In this document: positions 10,167-22,400 of the stretch, in pieces
How the letters are laid out: each line of letters starts with the position of its first letter
Numbering within the stretch: position 1 is the stretch's first letter
DNA from: Immersiella caudata
Lineage: Eukaryota; Ascomycota; Sordariomycetes; Sordariales; Lasiosphaeriaceae
Reading direction: 5' to 3'
Assembly (NCBI GenBank): GCA_030512335.1
Contig: JAULSU010000003.1
Coordinates: 1,922,001 to 1,986,000 of the forward strand
DNA: 64,000 nt
Notes under the pieces: generated by a model
What the model was told of the DNA's origin: nothing
What the model saw: only the letters and a program-made list of their open reading frames with translations
Databases searched by the model: none
Made by a program: the position numbers and the translations under genes

Positions 10167-13100
10167 ATGCTAATGACACAGACGCCTGTGTCGGCATTCC
10201 AGGGTCAGAACTACAACACCTCCTTTCGGGCATCCGCCGCCGACCGCACCGGCTCCGCACAGCCTCAATCGTCGAGGAATACCAACCCGGCGTCGTTGGT
10301 GCAGTCCGACGCCGACCGCGACACGTCCGCTACTTACACGCCCTTCTATACCGAGCCGTCCGGCCTCATGAACGGCATCGTAGGCACTGCCCCCCCGGGC
10401 GCTATGTACGTGCGGGCGCTGTACAACTACGAAGCCGACGATCGAACCAGTCTCAGTTTCAATGAGGGCGACATTATCCAGGTCATCACCCAGCTGGAAA
10501 GCGGCTGGTGGGATGGCGTTATCAACGGCGTCCGCGGATGGTTCCCCAGTAATTATTGCGAAATAATCTCCAGCCCGGACGAGCTTCCCGAACCGGGCGA
10601 GCACGAAGAAGTCGAGCAGGTGGGGGAAGAGGCCGAAGATCAGGATCTCTACGGGGAGGAGGATTTTGATGACGATGATGGCTCCGACCCAGAAGACGTC
10701 GAGGGCTTGCCCCTCGAGGGGACCGACGGTGACAGGTCCAGAGCCGACTTTTGGATTCCCCAGGCCACCCCAGATGGCCGACTCTTTTACTACAACACGA
10801 TGACCGGCGAAAGTAGCATGGAGCTGCCCCTCGAGTCACCCTCATCCCTCTCCGAAACGGGCCCGCGTGATCGTATGAACGTCAACATGCCAGAACGGAC
10901 AAGACCGCCACCCGAAATAATGGCGAGAGGGTTGATGCAGGACGAGGAGGATGAGTCGGATGCTAACTCTGCATCAGAGCTTGAGGGGGAAGCACTAATG
11001 AATGCGTCGAGGGGCTCGCTGGTAAGAAGCAATGCTCTTTCAGATCTTGGCGTTTTGTCGGGAGCTTACTTCGGGTCGCAGCCCACGCGTCGCACCCTCC
11101 CGGCCGATGGCATCTCCCCCTCCGTATCCATGGACTCTATCAACGGCCAGTCCCCGGTAGTGCGGGGACGCGCCGATACATTCCCTACTAACGGCCTTCT
11201 TGGCCAGACCCCAATGATAGCATCTGCCACTTCATTTACCAGCGCCGCTTTTAACCTCCCCACTGCCGCCACCATCCCGCGATCCTTCTTTGACGACGGC
11301 ACAACGCCGCCTCTCACATGGAGCCGTTTGGTTTCGAACATGAAGAAGGCGATCGACCGCTACCGTGACGCCATCACGAGCGGCAACCGATCAGAGTATG
11401 TTGCCCGTGCTGAGGACATCTCGGATCATTTGCGTCTCCTCCTTGCTGCAGGATCCGGCACCACCGATAACCACTCCGGCCAGCCATCTATCATCTCAAC
11501 AAACAAGGCCCTTTACCCCCATTTCCGAGACATGATGTCCAAGTTCTCCAAGCTCGTCATCTCTTCGCACATCGCGGCCGCAGACTGGCCAAACGCCGAA
11601 TCCATTCAAAAGTGTCTTCAAGAAGCAGATGGTGTTCTGCTTGGCGTTTACAGCTACGTCGAAGTTGCGAGGCAGCAAAGGGGCGAGGACATTCCCCGGC
11701 TCTTCCCTGGATTTGTCATTGGATCTAACACAGGTGGGAGCTGGCAAAACAATGGCTTGGGGCCACGGGATCCTATTACTTCCAACTTCCTCGAGGACGA
11801 GGAAGGCCTTGTGGAGCCCACAGCTGTCCTTGATGGAAAGTTGCTGGAGAGACTGGATGAGCTCAAGCGAATGCTCGTTTCCAGCATCCGAGAACTCGAC
11901 AAAAATCTTATAGCAACTGACAAGGTCATCGTACCATTCAAGCACGAGGTCATCGGTAACAACGTGTGCATTGCTGGTGGGAAGGTCCTGGAGATGTTCA
12001 AACCCTGGATTGCGATGATTGAGTCCATCGACCTCTCCTCGCTTGGCAACACCTTCCAGACTCCGCAACTCTCGGATTTCAGCACCAACAAGCAGAGTCT
12101 CTACGACAACATCTCGGACCTGTTGCTGGGATGTCAAGCAGTCGCCGGTCCGCTTGCTGACGAGTGGTCTGAGATCAGGGGCCAGGCCCTCGAGGAGCGG
12201 CTAGAGTATGTCAGGCAATGCGCGAGAGCCTTGGAGACTAACTCATCTCACATCGGGTTCTCGCTGCAATTGCTGTCAGAGCAAGTCCAGATCAACATGC
12301 AGTCGCAGGTAGACAGCCGGGGACGCGATGACATGTTGCAACGCGAGACGGCACTCAGAAGAGACACAATGCCCTATGAAAGGCCACACCAGCGCACGGA
12401 GTCTCGAGGGCTTATGAGGCCAACTTTGCCCATGGGATCGCAGTCATTTACTGAGGGAGACGCTCCGGCCGCTACTAATAACTACCGCAAGGGCGATCCT
12501 TCGAAGATGAAGAAGTTCTTCGGAGAGGACCCAACACCGGCAGTTCAGGCAGCTCCTCAGATTGATGACACCCCTGACTTCCTGCGACTGGATTTCGAGA
12601 AGGATCTTTCTTGGGATCTCAAGTCCGTGCCGCCGGCAGTCAAGGGTGGGTCACTAGTTGCTCTCGTGGAGCAATTGACAAGGCACGACAAGCTCGATGC
12701 CAGCTTCAACAACACCTTCCTCTTCACTTACAGATCATTCACGACCGCGCGGGAACTGTTCGAGATGCTCGTCAAGCGGTTCGGTATTCAGCCCCCCGAG
12801 GGGCTATCCCAGACGGAATACGAGCAGTGGAGAGACGGCAAGCAAAAGTTGATTCGTTTCCGCGTTGTCAACATCCTGAAGAACTGGTTCGACAACTTCT
12901 GGATGGAGGAAACTACCGATGAGACTAAGCAGTTGATTCGCGATGTGTACAACTTTGCAAAGGACACGGTGAAGTCGACAGAAACTCCCGGATCGGCCCC
13001 CTTAATGGCAGTGTTGGATCAGCGGCTAAGCGGGAAGGAAGCCGGCGGGCGCCGCATGATCCAAACCGTTTTTCAAAACACGCCTCAGCCTATTATGCCG

Positions 13101-14100
13101 AAGAACATGAAGAAACTTAAATTCCTCGACATCGACGTCATTGAGTTTGCCCGCCAGCTCACCATTATCGAATCACGCCTGTACGGCAAGATCAAACCCA
13201 CTGAGTGTCTTAACAAGACATGGCAGAAGAAGGTTGGAGATGGGGAGCCGGAGCCTGCACCTAACGTGAAGGCTCTCATCCTTCACTCTAACCAGATGAC
13301 AAACTGGGTAGCCGAGATGATTCTCGCGCAGACGGATGTAAGGAAACGCGTCGTTGTCATCAAGCACTTCGTCGCCGTCGCCGATGTAGGTCACTTGCCC
13401 CATGCTCACTCATCCCGATGCTGACTCGAAAAAGAAATGCCGCGGACTAAACAACTTCTCGACTCTCACGTCCATCATCTCCGCTCTAGGAACGGCGCCT
13501 ATTGCTCGCCTGAAGAGGACGTGGGATCAAGTTCCGCAGCGTATTCACGCCACTCTGGAGACGATGCGAAAGCTGATGGCTAGTACCAAGAATTTCGGCG
13601 AGTACAGAGAAGCGCTGCATGTTGCCAATCCTCCATGCATTCCCTTTTTTGGTAAGCGCCACTGCTGTGCCTCCTGGTGTTGATACTGACAACCTTCAAG
13701 GTGTCTACCTGACCGATCTCACCTTCATTGAGGATGGTATCCCCTCCATCATCAAGAAGACCAATCTCATCAACTTTGCCAAGCGGGCAAAGACAGCAGA
13801 GGTGATTCGCGACATTCAACAGTACCAGAATGTTGCGTACTCCTTACAACCAGTGCCCGAGCTCCAGGATTATATCCTGAGTAACATGTCAGCAGCCGGT
13901 GACGTGCACGAGATGTACGACAAGAGCTTGCAAATAGAGCCACGTGAGAGAGAGGATGAGAAGATCGTGAGGTACGTCAACGACAACAAGAGTTTCGTAG
14001 GGTTCTCGGCTTTAGGCCTGTCGAGTATCAGAATGATGTATTAGATACTGACATTTCCTTTCTTCCATCCAGAGTTTTGGCCGAGTCTGGCTTCCTTTGA
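10167..14100 (+). CDS. cdc25: Ras guanine-nucleotide exchange factor with SH3 domain (CDC25/SOS type)
   Basis: Activates Ras by exchanging GDP for GTP, upstream of adenylate cyclase or MAPK signalling. Four exons: 10167-13385, 13435-13651, 13701-13971 and 14073-14100, giving 1244 residues. Introns begin GTAGGT, GTAAGC and GTACGT. An SH3 domain (~80-136, YVRALYNYEADD ... GWFPSNYCEII) is followed by a WW-like stretch (~194-220), a long linker, the RasGEF N-terminal motif (~825-960, NTFLFTYRSFTTARELFEML) and the CDC25 catalytic domain (~990-1230, with RLYGKIKPTECL, VIKHFVAVADKCRGLNNF and LTDLTFIEDG). The last exon adds only VLAESGFL. The helical-hairpin region QVPELQDY is intact, so the protein should be active. 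ATG 10173 is an alternative start. Confidence 0.93.
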
Positions 14101-14134
14101 GACCAAAAGCACCATCTAGCACCGCATTCTATTT

Positions 14135-14168
14135 GATCAGACGAAAGATCAGACGAAAGATCAGACGA
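14135..14168 (+). repeat. 12-bp tandem repeat, ~2.8 copies
   Basis: The unit GATCAGACGAAA is repeated almost three times, 35 bases after the CDC25 stop codon, probably within its 3' UTR. Copies are identical apart from the truncated last one. Confidence 0.85.
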
Positions 14169-14622
14169 CAATTTCACACGACAAAACTCTCTCGAAGCTC
14201 CTTCCATCCAATAGATGTACGAATCTTTATGACCATGTCCCGAGATGTACGACTTCTTGGCTTCGATTGCGATTACGACTGCAATTTGCCAGACACGACA
14301 TGTATGCCACGAAGTATTATTATTCGGCGACTCCCAGCGAAATATGGGTGTTGCGACAGACGCGGTAGAAGATCAGATTCAAATAAGGGGCCGTTTTGGA
14401 CCATAGTTATAAGAATACCCCCGAAGGAACGGAGTGAACCGGTCGGTACTATTTTGCAGTCAAGGCCGCTGGAAGAGAGTCGTTGAAAGCGGGCATGTGC
14501 CAGGAGAGACTCGTAAGCAGAGCCAGTGGCTGGTTCTTGCGGCCTGGTACTCTACTGTGGATCGGGACCAGTATCATAGCTGAGCAAAGGAGTGGGTCAT
14601 CAGTGGAGGAACAGAGGGAAGA

Positions 14623-14646
14623 CAAGCGGAGGCAAGCGGAGGCAAG
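14623..14646 (+). repeat. 10-bp tandem repeat, 2.4 copies
   Basis: The unit CAAGCGGAGG occurs twice and is followed by CAAG. It lies in non-coding sequence between CDC25 and CWC21. No function is apparent. Confidence 0.75.
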
Positions 14647-16344
14647 ATGTTTTCTTGGTATGATATATATATATACTTGGAAAAGTTGGCAACGGATGGA
14701 ACACTGGGTGGTACGGCTGGGCAGCATGTTGAGCAGGCTATGTGAAAATGGCGAAAGCTAGCAGGCAAAGAAACAACAACGTGGCGGCTAGAGGCCAGGT
14801 AGAAAGAATTCGAGGTGGTTGGCGATGGCAGTTGGTGTTGTTTGAGGCGGACTTTAGCATGTTTCATTCTCTGGTGACATAGTTGGAAGGATTTGAAGGC
14901 GTTTTTTACTGAATTGAACGGAGTAACGCCGGATTTGCTTGCCTTTTGCGTGCTACTGTGGATGAGCTCTACCAAACACTAGGGTATCCATCGCATGACT
15001 TAGTTACAAAGATTAGGTCGGCGACCTCGGCGAGAACGTGATGTTGGTCTGTGGTGGGTAAGCGGGTGGCGTTTAGCACAGTAGGCATACGCACTATGAG
15101 CGAGGTGGTTTGCCATTTGCTGAGATGAATATAATCACGGGGAGTATGGATGGGGTAGGTGGGCATTATTCTCTTGGTGTAACGAGGATGACGGAAGAAC
15201 TTCATCTGCCTGAGATTTCGAGACTTCCCACTCCCAGAATCCGCAACCTTTGAGGCCCAACTCCCCATGTCCCTGCAAAACACCACACGCGGCCCGTCAT
15301 CTTCTCCCTAGCCGGGGGTGGTAGGCACCTCCGTTTCATCGGCTGGTTTACCCCAGAATGATCAGCACGTCCGACTGCCCTCCCGGAAAGATGGAAAAGT
15401 GCGGAATCATCCATGCCGCGCGTGGTCTGCGGCAGCACACATAACTTGCACGCTTAATGTCGTTCGCCAGCGCAAGGGCGGGATGTAGCGGATGCGATGC
15501 AGCGTTGACGGGTTGGGGAATGCACGCTGTTGCTGGTTTTGGGGAATGGGCGCCCCCGTTTGGGTGCTTCGCTGGGAGGAGACGAGGAAGAACGGCTGGT
15601 GTAGCTGGTAGCCCTTTGGTGAATTTTCTTCTCGACATGAAATGACTGTTGTCAAAAATGCAAACAGTTCCCCTCTCACCGACTGATCGACCGGTCTAAG
15701 CCATTCGACAGGAACGCATACTCGGCTCTGTTATTCCCCTACATCCCATCACCCCTTTTGCATCTGTGAGTTCAGACTTAGCCAAAACCCTTTCCCACTG
15801 CCGGCATCCAACGTCACCACCAACACTAAGAGTTGCGCTCGACGACCCCTCACCTCTGCGGCCCCCAACCGCATCGACCGCTTCCACACCATTTCATAGC
15901 GACAGCCAACCCCTGATTGGGACAGCAAGCACAGGCCCCGACAGCTGCATGCATGCAAGCCGCACCCACCGCCCATCGCTTGCGCTTGTGCACGAGTCGG
16001 GGCCGCTATCCACGCAGGGCTCGGGGTGCGTTGTTCGGAGCGAGGTAGAGGTACTTTGGCCGAAGAGGCCGGATCAGGGGTTGCGCCCGGTCGCGTGGGG
16101 GAGGTGGCCAAGCGTGTGGTCATCTATTTATTTACCACAGCGCAGACACCTCGGACCTGTGGCGAATAGGGGGCGTTGCTAGGCGGGTGTGGCGGAAGCC
16201 CCTTACGGTGCTGTTCGTGAAAAAGACGGGTACACAACGAAAGTGACCAACAAGTTCTTACTTATACACAATCTAGCGTGACGCCCCGAACGCCTTGCCC
16301 AGTTATAATAAGGAGGCCTCTGAAGAGACAAAGAGACTCAGCCC

Positions 16345-17304
16345 TCAACCTCGGTCGTCATACCGCGATCGTCGAGGAGGCGGACTTCTTGACCAAGATC
16401 TCCTCCTCTCCCGCTCCCTAGACCGTTCCCGATACCTCCCGCTAGATGCAGACCGTGATCGAGTATCTGATCTGCTCGGAGAAGCAGACCGTCTCCTGCC
16501 ACTTGACCTCGACCTTGACCGATCGCTGTCATAATCCCTGCCCCTTCCTCTCACCTCGGGCCCATCCCTGGACATAACCCCTTCTCTCTCTCCGGTCCTC
16601 TCCGCGTCCCTCCCCCTAGCCGGCCCATCATCCCTCTCCCTACTCCTTTCCCGTACGAGCTCCCTCTCTCGACTACGTCCCCTATCCGCTCTCTCACCCC
16701 TCCGCTCCCTTCTCTCCTCCTTCGCCCTCGGCTGCGGCGGCGGCGCCATACTCCCACCACTCGCCTCCCTCTCCAACGTCATCTTCAACCTTTCCTCCTG
16801 CTTTCGCCAATGACTCCCCTCCTCATAATCCTTACTGATCTTCAACGCCTGCCTCAACCGCTCGCTCTCCCTAAGCTTCGCATCCGCCAGCTCATGCACT
16901 TGATGGGCTTTTAAGTTCCTTCGCGGCCCGCCCCCCGGATTGCGATTCATATCCGCCAGCAGCTTCTTCCTCAAGGTGTCGCATTGCGCATCAATATCCT
17001 CTTCGTCGACCCTGCATCCTGTTAGTATCCTGCCGTGCTAGATATGAGGGGAAAGAAGAGGGAAAACGCACCCTTGGTCTTCGAGCTTGTCGCGCAGCTC
17101 AAATACCTTGACTTCCACCTCGCGCTTGCGGTCGTGCTCGAGGAGGCCTTGATCCGGTTGGCGCGGCTTGTGGCGGAGGTGATTAGATTCGCGGGGTGCG
17201 TAGGGCGCGCCCATGTCGCGTGGGCGGAAGTTTGCGAGGTTGCGCTGCACATAGCCTGAGGTACCGCTGCCGCGAGGGGTTGAGAGGCCGACGTTGTCGG
17301 ACAT
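16345..17304 (-). CDS. cwc21: Pre-mRNA-splicing factor CWC21 (SRRM2 N-terminal homologue)
   Basis: Component of the catalytic spliceosome that contacts Prp8 and Snu114. Two exons, 17072-17304 and 16345-17011, encode 299 residues. The 60-base intron has GTGCGT, a perfect TACTAAC branch site and GCAG. The N-terminus MSDNVGLSTPRGSGTSGYVQ and the following FRPRD match the CWC21/SRm300 start. The cwf21 segment (KLEDQGVDEEDIDAQCDTLR) spans the splice junction. The C-terminal half is an arginine-serine/arginine-glutamate-rich tail ending SPPPRRSRYDDRG, longer than in yeast and typical of filamentous fungi. The gene is divergent from CDC123. Confidence 0.92.
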
Positions 17305-17904
17305 GATGGTTTTGTGAGTTGGGTTGAATTAGTTCGGATTGAGGTGAGTAATTATTCCTTGGGTTGTCGGTGTTGATTATGAAGGTTGCGGAAGCTTGCG
17401 CGCGAGCCTGTCGCGAAGCTCGATGGTATGGTGCGAAGTGGAAGGCGGTAAGATGCTAGTGCTTGGTTGCTGCAGAATCGTAGTTGGGTCGCTTGATGCG
17501 GTAGGCGGTGAGTACCAGGGTTAGGGTCTCATGTTTACGTTTCCGGGAAGTAAACCGGCTCTTGTGGAGAGCAGTTGGCGTTTGACAGCTTATAAACGTT
17601 AAATTTTACTAGCACTGTGCTGCCAAAGAATTTCTCAAATGGAGAGTTCGGATTTCAAAAGGTGCCGCGGAGTGATCCCGCTGCCTTCCTCTGTCGAGCT
17701 TCGGGCGTATCAAGAGGCAAGACAAGATACGACCGGCAGAAAACTTGGTGGGGTTGACTCAGAGTTGCCCCTCCCATTCTCCTGGGACCGCAAGGAAACC
17801 AACAAGGAGCACCATCATTGTGAACAGCCGTGTGATTCTACCAGGAAATCCCCTTGAAAATCCAAGTCTCTCAACCCCCAGAACCACCTGCGATCTCATC
17901 CACT
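17305..17904. promoter_or_regulatory. Bidirectional promoter CWC21 / CDC123
   Basis: The 600-base spacer separates two divergent start codons. It contains GGGTTAGGG at 17518-17526. No ORF of note is present. The two genes probably share this regulatory interval. Confidence 0.5.
17518..17526 (+). promoter_or_regulatory. Telobox-like motif GGGTTAGGG
   Basis: Identical to the nine-mer upstream of COG1. It is located between the divergent starts of CWC21 and CDC123. Binding is not shown; it is inferred from recurrence. Confidence 0.35.
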
Positions 17905-19249
17905 ATGCCAGCGCTTCAACCTGCGCCGCCACAGGCGAGCGGCAGCAACCCCAATACCCACGACGACCAGCTTCACTTCCCGCCCGTTACGCGGGACCAT
18001 ATCCTTCACTGCTCCTACGACTACTGGTTTCCCAAGTTCGCTTTCCCTCCCCCTGGGTCTCGCAACCCCCATACTAACCCCTTCCTCTAGGTACCGCACC
18101 TCCTGCATCCGCTCGCGCATCATCCCCCTGACGCCCGACTTCCTCTCCTACCTCCGTGAAGACGGTATCATCCTCGCCGACTCTTCACCCACAGACCCCG
18201 ATGACAATTACGATGACTGGATCCCCACTGCTCCCGCCAGCCCTTTCCCTCGGCCCCCCGAAGCCCAGTCCCCCTACTCCTCGGACTCCGAATCCTCCAC
18301 CACCTCCCCCTCCAAACCTCCTCCTGACCAGCGCTTTCCCAACATCCACGCCACTATAACCAGCGCCATTACCTCCCTCGGCGGCGCCGTCTGCCCCAAG
18401 CTCAACTGGTCGTCTCCCAAAGACGCCACCTGGATCTCCTCCCACCCCAACACCATGAAATGCACCTCCGCCAACGACGTCTACCTCCTCCTCAAATCCT
18501 CCTCCTTCATCACCCACGACCTCGAACACGCCTTTGACGGGACAATACCCTCCGCTAACCCTTCCCCCTTCACACCCGTCCTGGTTCTTCGAAGTTACTT
18601 CAACCCCCTCAACAGTCTCGAGTTTCGATGTTTCGTCAAGGACCGAAACCTCGTGGCCATCACACAGCGAGATTTACGGCACTACGACTTTTTGGAGGGT
18701 CTTCGCCCAGCCGTAACCAGCAGGGTGAAGGAGTTATTCCCAAAAATGAGATTCACATTCCCCGATGCATGCTGGGTGTTTGACGTGTATATCCCCGAAG
18801 CGGCCTACGATCCGGATAGTGATAGCGACGGTGAGACGAACACGACGAGGCTGGGGAAAGCGAGGTTGATAGATATCAACCCGTGGGCGCCGCGGACGGA
18901 TACGCTGCTGTTTGATTGGGGGGAGTTACTGGGAATCCAAGTGGCCAGGCCATTTTTAGGGGCGAATACAGTGGCGCAGGAGGAGGGGGTAGGTGAGGAA
19001 GGGACGACGACGGAGAGTGAGTGGGAGGAGGAGGTGGAGGACCATGAGCCGGAGTTGAGGTTGGTGGAGAGGGATGATCCGGCGGCGTATAACTTCAGTT
19101 CGGCGCCATATTCGGCGCATAAGCTGCCGAAGGACGTGGTTGATGCGAGCATGGCTGGGGAGGGGGGAATGATGGAGTTCGCGCAGAGATGGCGGCAAAT
19201 GACTCAGGGAAGCGTGGAAGAGATGTTGGGGAGTGACACGGAGACCTAA
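17905..19249 (+). CDS. cdc123: CDC123/D123 ATP-grasp protein, eIF2 assembly factor
   Basis: Promotes assembly of the eIF2 alpha-beta-gamma heterotrimer and so translation initiation. Exons 17905-18035 and 18091-19249 encode 429 residues. An in-frame ATG at 17854 would add 17. The junction WFPK|YRTSCIRSRIIPL is conserved only if the intron starts with the weak donor GTTCGC; it ends CTCTAG with an ATACTAAC branch site. Family motifs seen include CPKLNWSSPKDATW, NTMKC, DLVLRS-like VLVLRSYF, LEFRCFVK, AITQRDLRHYD and the metal/ATP site LIDINPWAPRTDTLLFDW. The C-terminal tail is acidic. A retained intron would shift the frame, so splicing is required. Confidence 0.92.
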
Positions 19250-19404
19250 AGCGGGATGATGTAAAAAATACGTACGGTTGTCGGTGCGGTGGACGTCTTG
19301 TTAGATAGAATACTGGAAAGGAGGATCTCTCAAATGCCTGTATAACGCCGTGGACATATACAGTGTCCGATGCAGTCCAAACAACAATAATGTTGGGAGT
19401 CAGG

Positions 19405-22400
19405 TTATACACCTGACCACTTTCCAAACTTCTGATACCGCTTGTACAACTCCTTGAAGATGATCCTCCCGCTCAGGTCCATCGCATCATTCATGAGCTT
19501 CACCCCACCCTGCGTCGTAATATCCAACACCGAATACATGCCTGAATCAAGCGCTTCCCGCACCGCAGGGGCAACGGGCAACTCCAGCTGCAGTTTGATG
19601 TACTGCATCAGCACCAGGTACATGTACTGTCCAGCATAGCGCTTCGCTCGGTCCCTCTCCGAATCGAGACCACCTACGCCGGAAGACCGTGACACGGATG
19701 CATCGGTTGGCTCGCAGATGAGCGTAAGGAGGCGTGCAAAAGATTGTGCATGGGCCGAGGTAGCGACGGATGGCTGGGATATGAGCTGCCGTAAGACAGA
19801 ATGGAGTGCCGTGATAACGATGTGAAAATGGCCGTCCAGCCGGATCCGATGCCGCTTGATGATGATTTCGACAAGGGAGCAAAGACACCTGTAGATCTTG
19901 GGTGAAGCAGAAATGACAGAATTGTGGTGGGATGCGACGGTAGACACTGTGCTGAGAGTGACTTCGATATTCCATTGTGAAAGTGCCCATGATCGCTGGT
20001 CGAGGAGGAGATGGACGGCCTTGGCGGCTAGGACGAACTCGGGGGGCGTTGATATGTGGAGGAGCCAGGTACACAAGACGCTGTGGGCTTGGGAGAGATC
20101 GAAGGCGGATGGGGTTGGGGCGTCTTTTGTTCCTGGGACTGTGTTAGGTTTAACGGCGGTGATATCATATAGGCGAGAAGCTAAATAAATACCTTTAACG
20201 TGTTGAAGGAGCCGATGAACGACGATAAGCTTAGAAGCAACTGGATTTTGTTTTGTGGCGCCGCCATTGCCGATCAACTTTTCGAGGTACCCGAGCTTGG
20301 TCTCATCATCGGCATCACGGACCACGGCGTCGACATACTTGAGGAGCGCGTACTTGCCGACGGTGGCGGTTGACTGATCTCCACCAGCCGCCGTCTCGTG
20401 GAACACCATCGTGAATGGGAACCCGAGGGACTCTGGGTAATGCCTTGCTAAAAACGTTCTTGCTTCCCAGCTAAACGCCTCGAACGCGTGGTCCCGAGCC
20501 TTGCTTGCTTCGACCAAGGAAGAGATATGGCCACCCACCGCCTCCTTGATCAAGCCAGCATCGAGTATATCCAAGGCCTCCAGAGCAGCCGTAGCAGCCA
20601 GTATTCCTCGGTCATGGCTCAAATTCGTCAGTGCGGTCTGAGCTAGTGCAACGATCGCCCGTTTTAGTAAAAGAACCGACGAGTCCCAACCCTCCAGCTG
20701 CTTAGACGCCAATGACCCTTTTGTGGTCAACAGAAACGCTCGAAGGAGCGCGAGCCGGAGGGTAATCTCCTGGCTACCCTCCTGAAGGTAGCTGATCGCT
20801 TCTGTGAAATACGCCCTGCCGCGCTGCCCAAGGGTGTCAGACGACATTTGCCTGCGACGGTTAGTCTTCTATAAACTGGAGGGGGATGGAATTACATACC
20901 CAACGCTGAGCTTTGCCAAATCCCCCACGAGATTCAACGCAAGCCATTCATTGTGGGCTTCATGAGGTGCTTCCTTCGCGTATATCATCTGGGTAGAATT
21001 TCCAATCATCCCTACGTGCGCAAAGGACATGCCCTATGATCACCGTCAGCAAGATATCAACCGCACCGCCGAGGAAAGGGGCGCACCTCGTAGACTGTCG
21101 GCATGCGCATGAGCTTTACCATCAAGCTCACCACTTGCCTCCAGTCGTTGAACTGTGCTGATTTCACTGCCTTTGAATCCAGGGGCAACCGAGGAACCAA
21201 ATTTGACATCAAGGCCTCCCGCTGACTTCGGCTCAGAAGCTCCGTGGGGATGTCGTTGAAAAACTGAACCACTAGTCTGACCGGCTGGTCAAAGAGGGTT
21301 CCCCGTGATGTTCGTAATAAGTCCATGTGGCTGTCAAACAATTTGCCTGTCAATAGTCGTTAGCTATATCCCGGCCTGGGTGGGTGAGGGCTTTCCCTAC
21401 TCATCAGTTCGTGGTCATAAAGGTTACTCTCATTGTCCAAGAGCGACTGGCAGGGAGTGCTCGAATGCGGGACAGCTTCCGCTTGAGCTGGGTCCTGCAG
21501 AGGAGACAACGAAATCAATTGCTGGAAGACGCCATTTCGTAGGCCGACAAGACTGTGTCATATCAGCAAATATCCCCTTGAAGGCAAGATGCATGACCCA
21601 CGTCATTGCTCGTGCCGACTTGGAGAGCATCCAGCGCAGATAGTCCGCCACGGTTAGTCTTTCTTTCGAAGATTTCTTCCCGTCGGGTTTAGAAGTCGAT
21701 TCTACAAGCCTGTCGACAAAGGTGCAAACCATGTTGCCCACTTCTTTTTCGGCCGGTCCATCAGGGATGTTTGCCAACCAGACGGCTATGCAGCACTGGA
21801 AAGCGGTGAAAGTCTCCTGTTTTTGTATTGACGATTTTCGCAGGACGTGGCTGGCATCCTCCTTGATCTGCGACCAGATCCGTCCAGCCTCCTCCAAAGT
21901 TCCCTTTGAAAGACATTTTTCCGCGATGGCCCATCGCCCGGCAGACAGCTTCTCAGAGAGCTCCTTTCGCGAGACTCGGTGGGAATATACTGTCTCGAAA
22001 GCCTTCATATTCGCGACGTCAACAAACTCCTCGTTCTTGATCCCGGCTGAGAGCGCGTCGATGATCTGTATGCTAGCCGATGCGCCGGCCACGTCATCAC
22101 CCGGAGTAAGAGTATCCAGAATCTCAAGAAGTTGGTTGACATTCAGAAACTGTTCGACATGGTTTGCCACCGTCTGGGAAAGCTCTGGCCGTGACCATAG
22201 CGCACCGAGGGGTGCTTTTGGACCGGCCGCAAGTAGATTTTTTGCCCAGATTGTGATGAAAGTCGCGAGATCACGAGCTCTGGCATATCCATCCGCTAAG
22301 CTCACAATGAACTGAGAAGCCTTGTCCAAATCCGCGCTGCCGAGTAGCTGCGAGTTTTGCGTTTTCCGTAGTGCCTGCTGTAGAAGCTCGTCCCCTTCCT

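Larger units (their letters stand above)
14101..16344. other. Convergent intergenic region CDC25 / CWC21, 2.2 kb
   Basis: The interval lies between two 3' ends. Apart from the two small tandem repeats, no structure was seen. Open frames such as those at 15348-15679 (minus) and 15766-16182 (plus) carry no domain and overlap one another. Confidence 0.6.

Noticed and set aside
18036..18090. Alternative CDC123 intron starting at the GTCTCG near 18057
   Set aside because: It would leave AFPPPG inside the invariant WFPKYR segment; the upstream GTTCGC donor restores it exactly.
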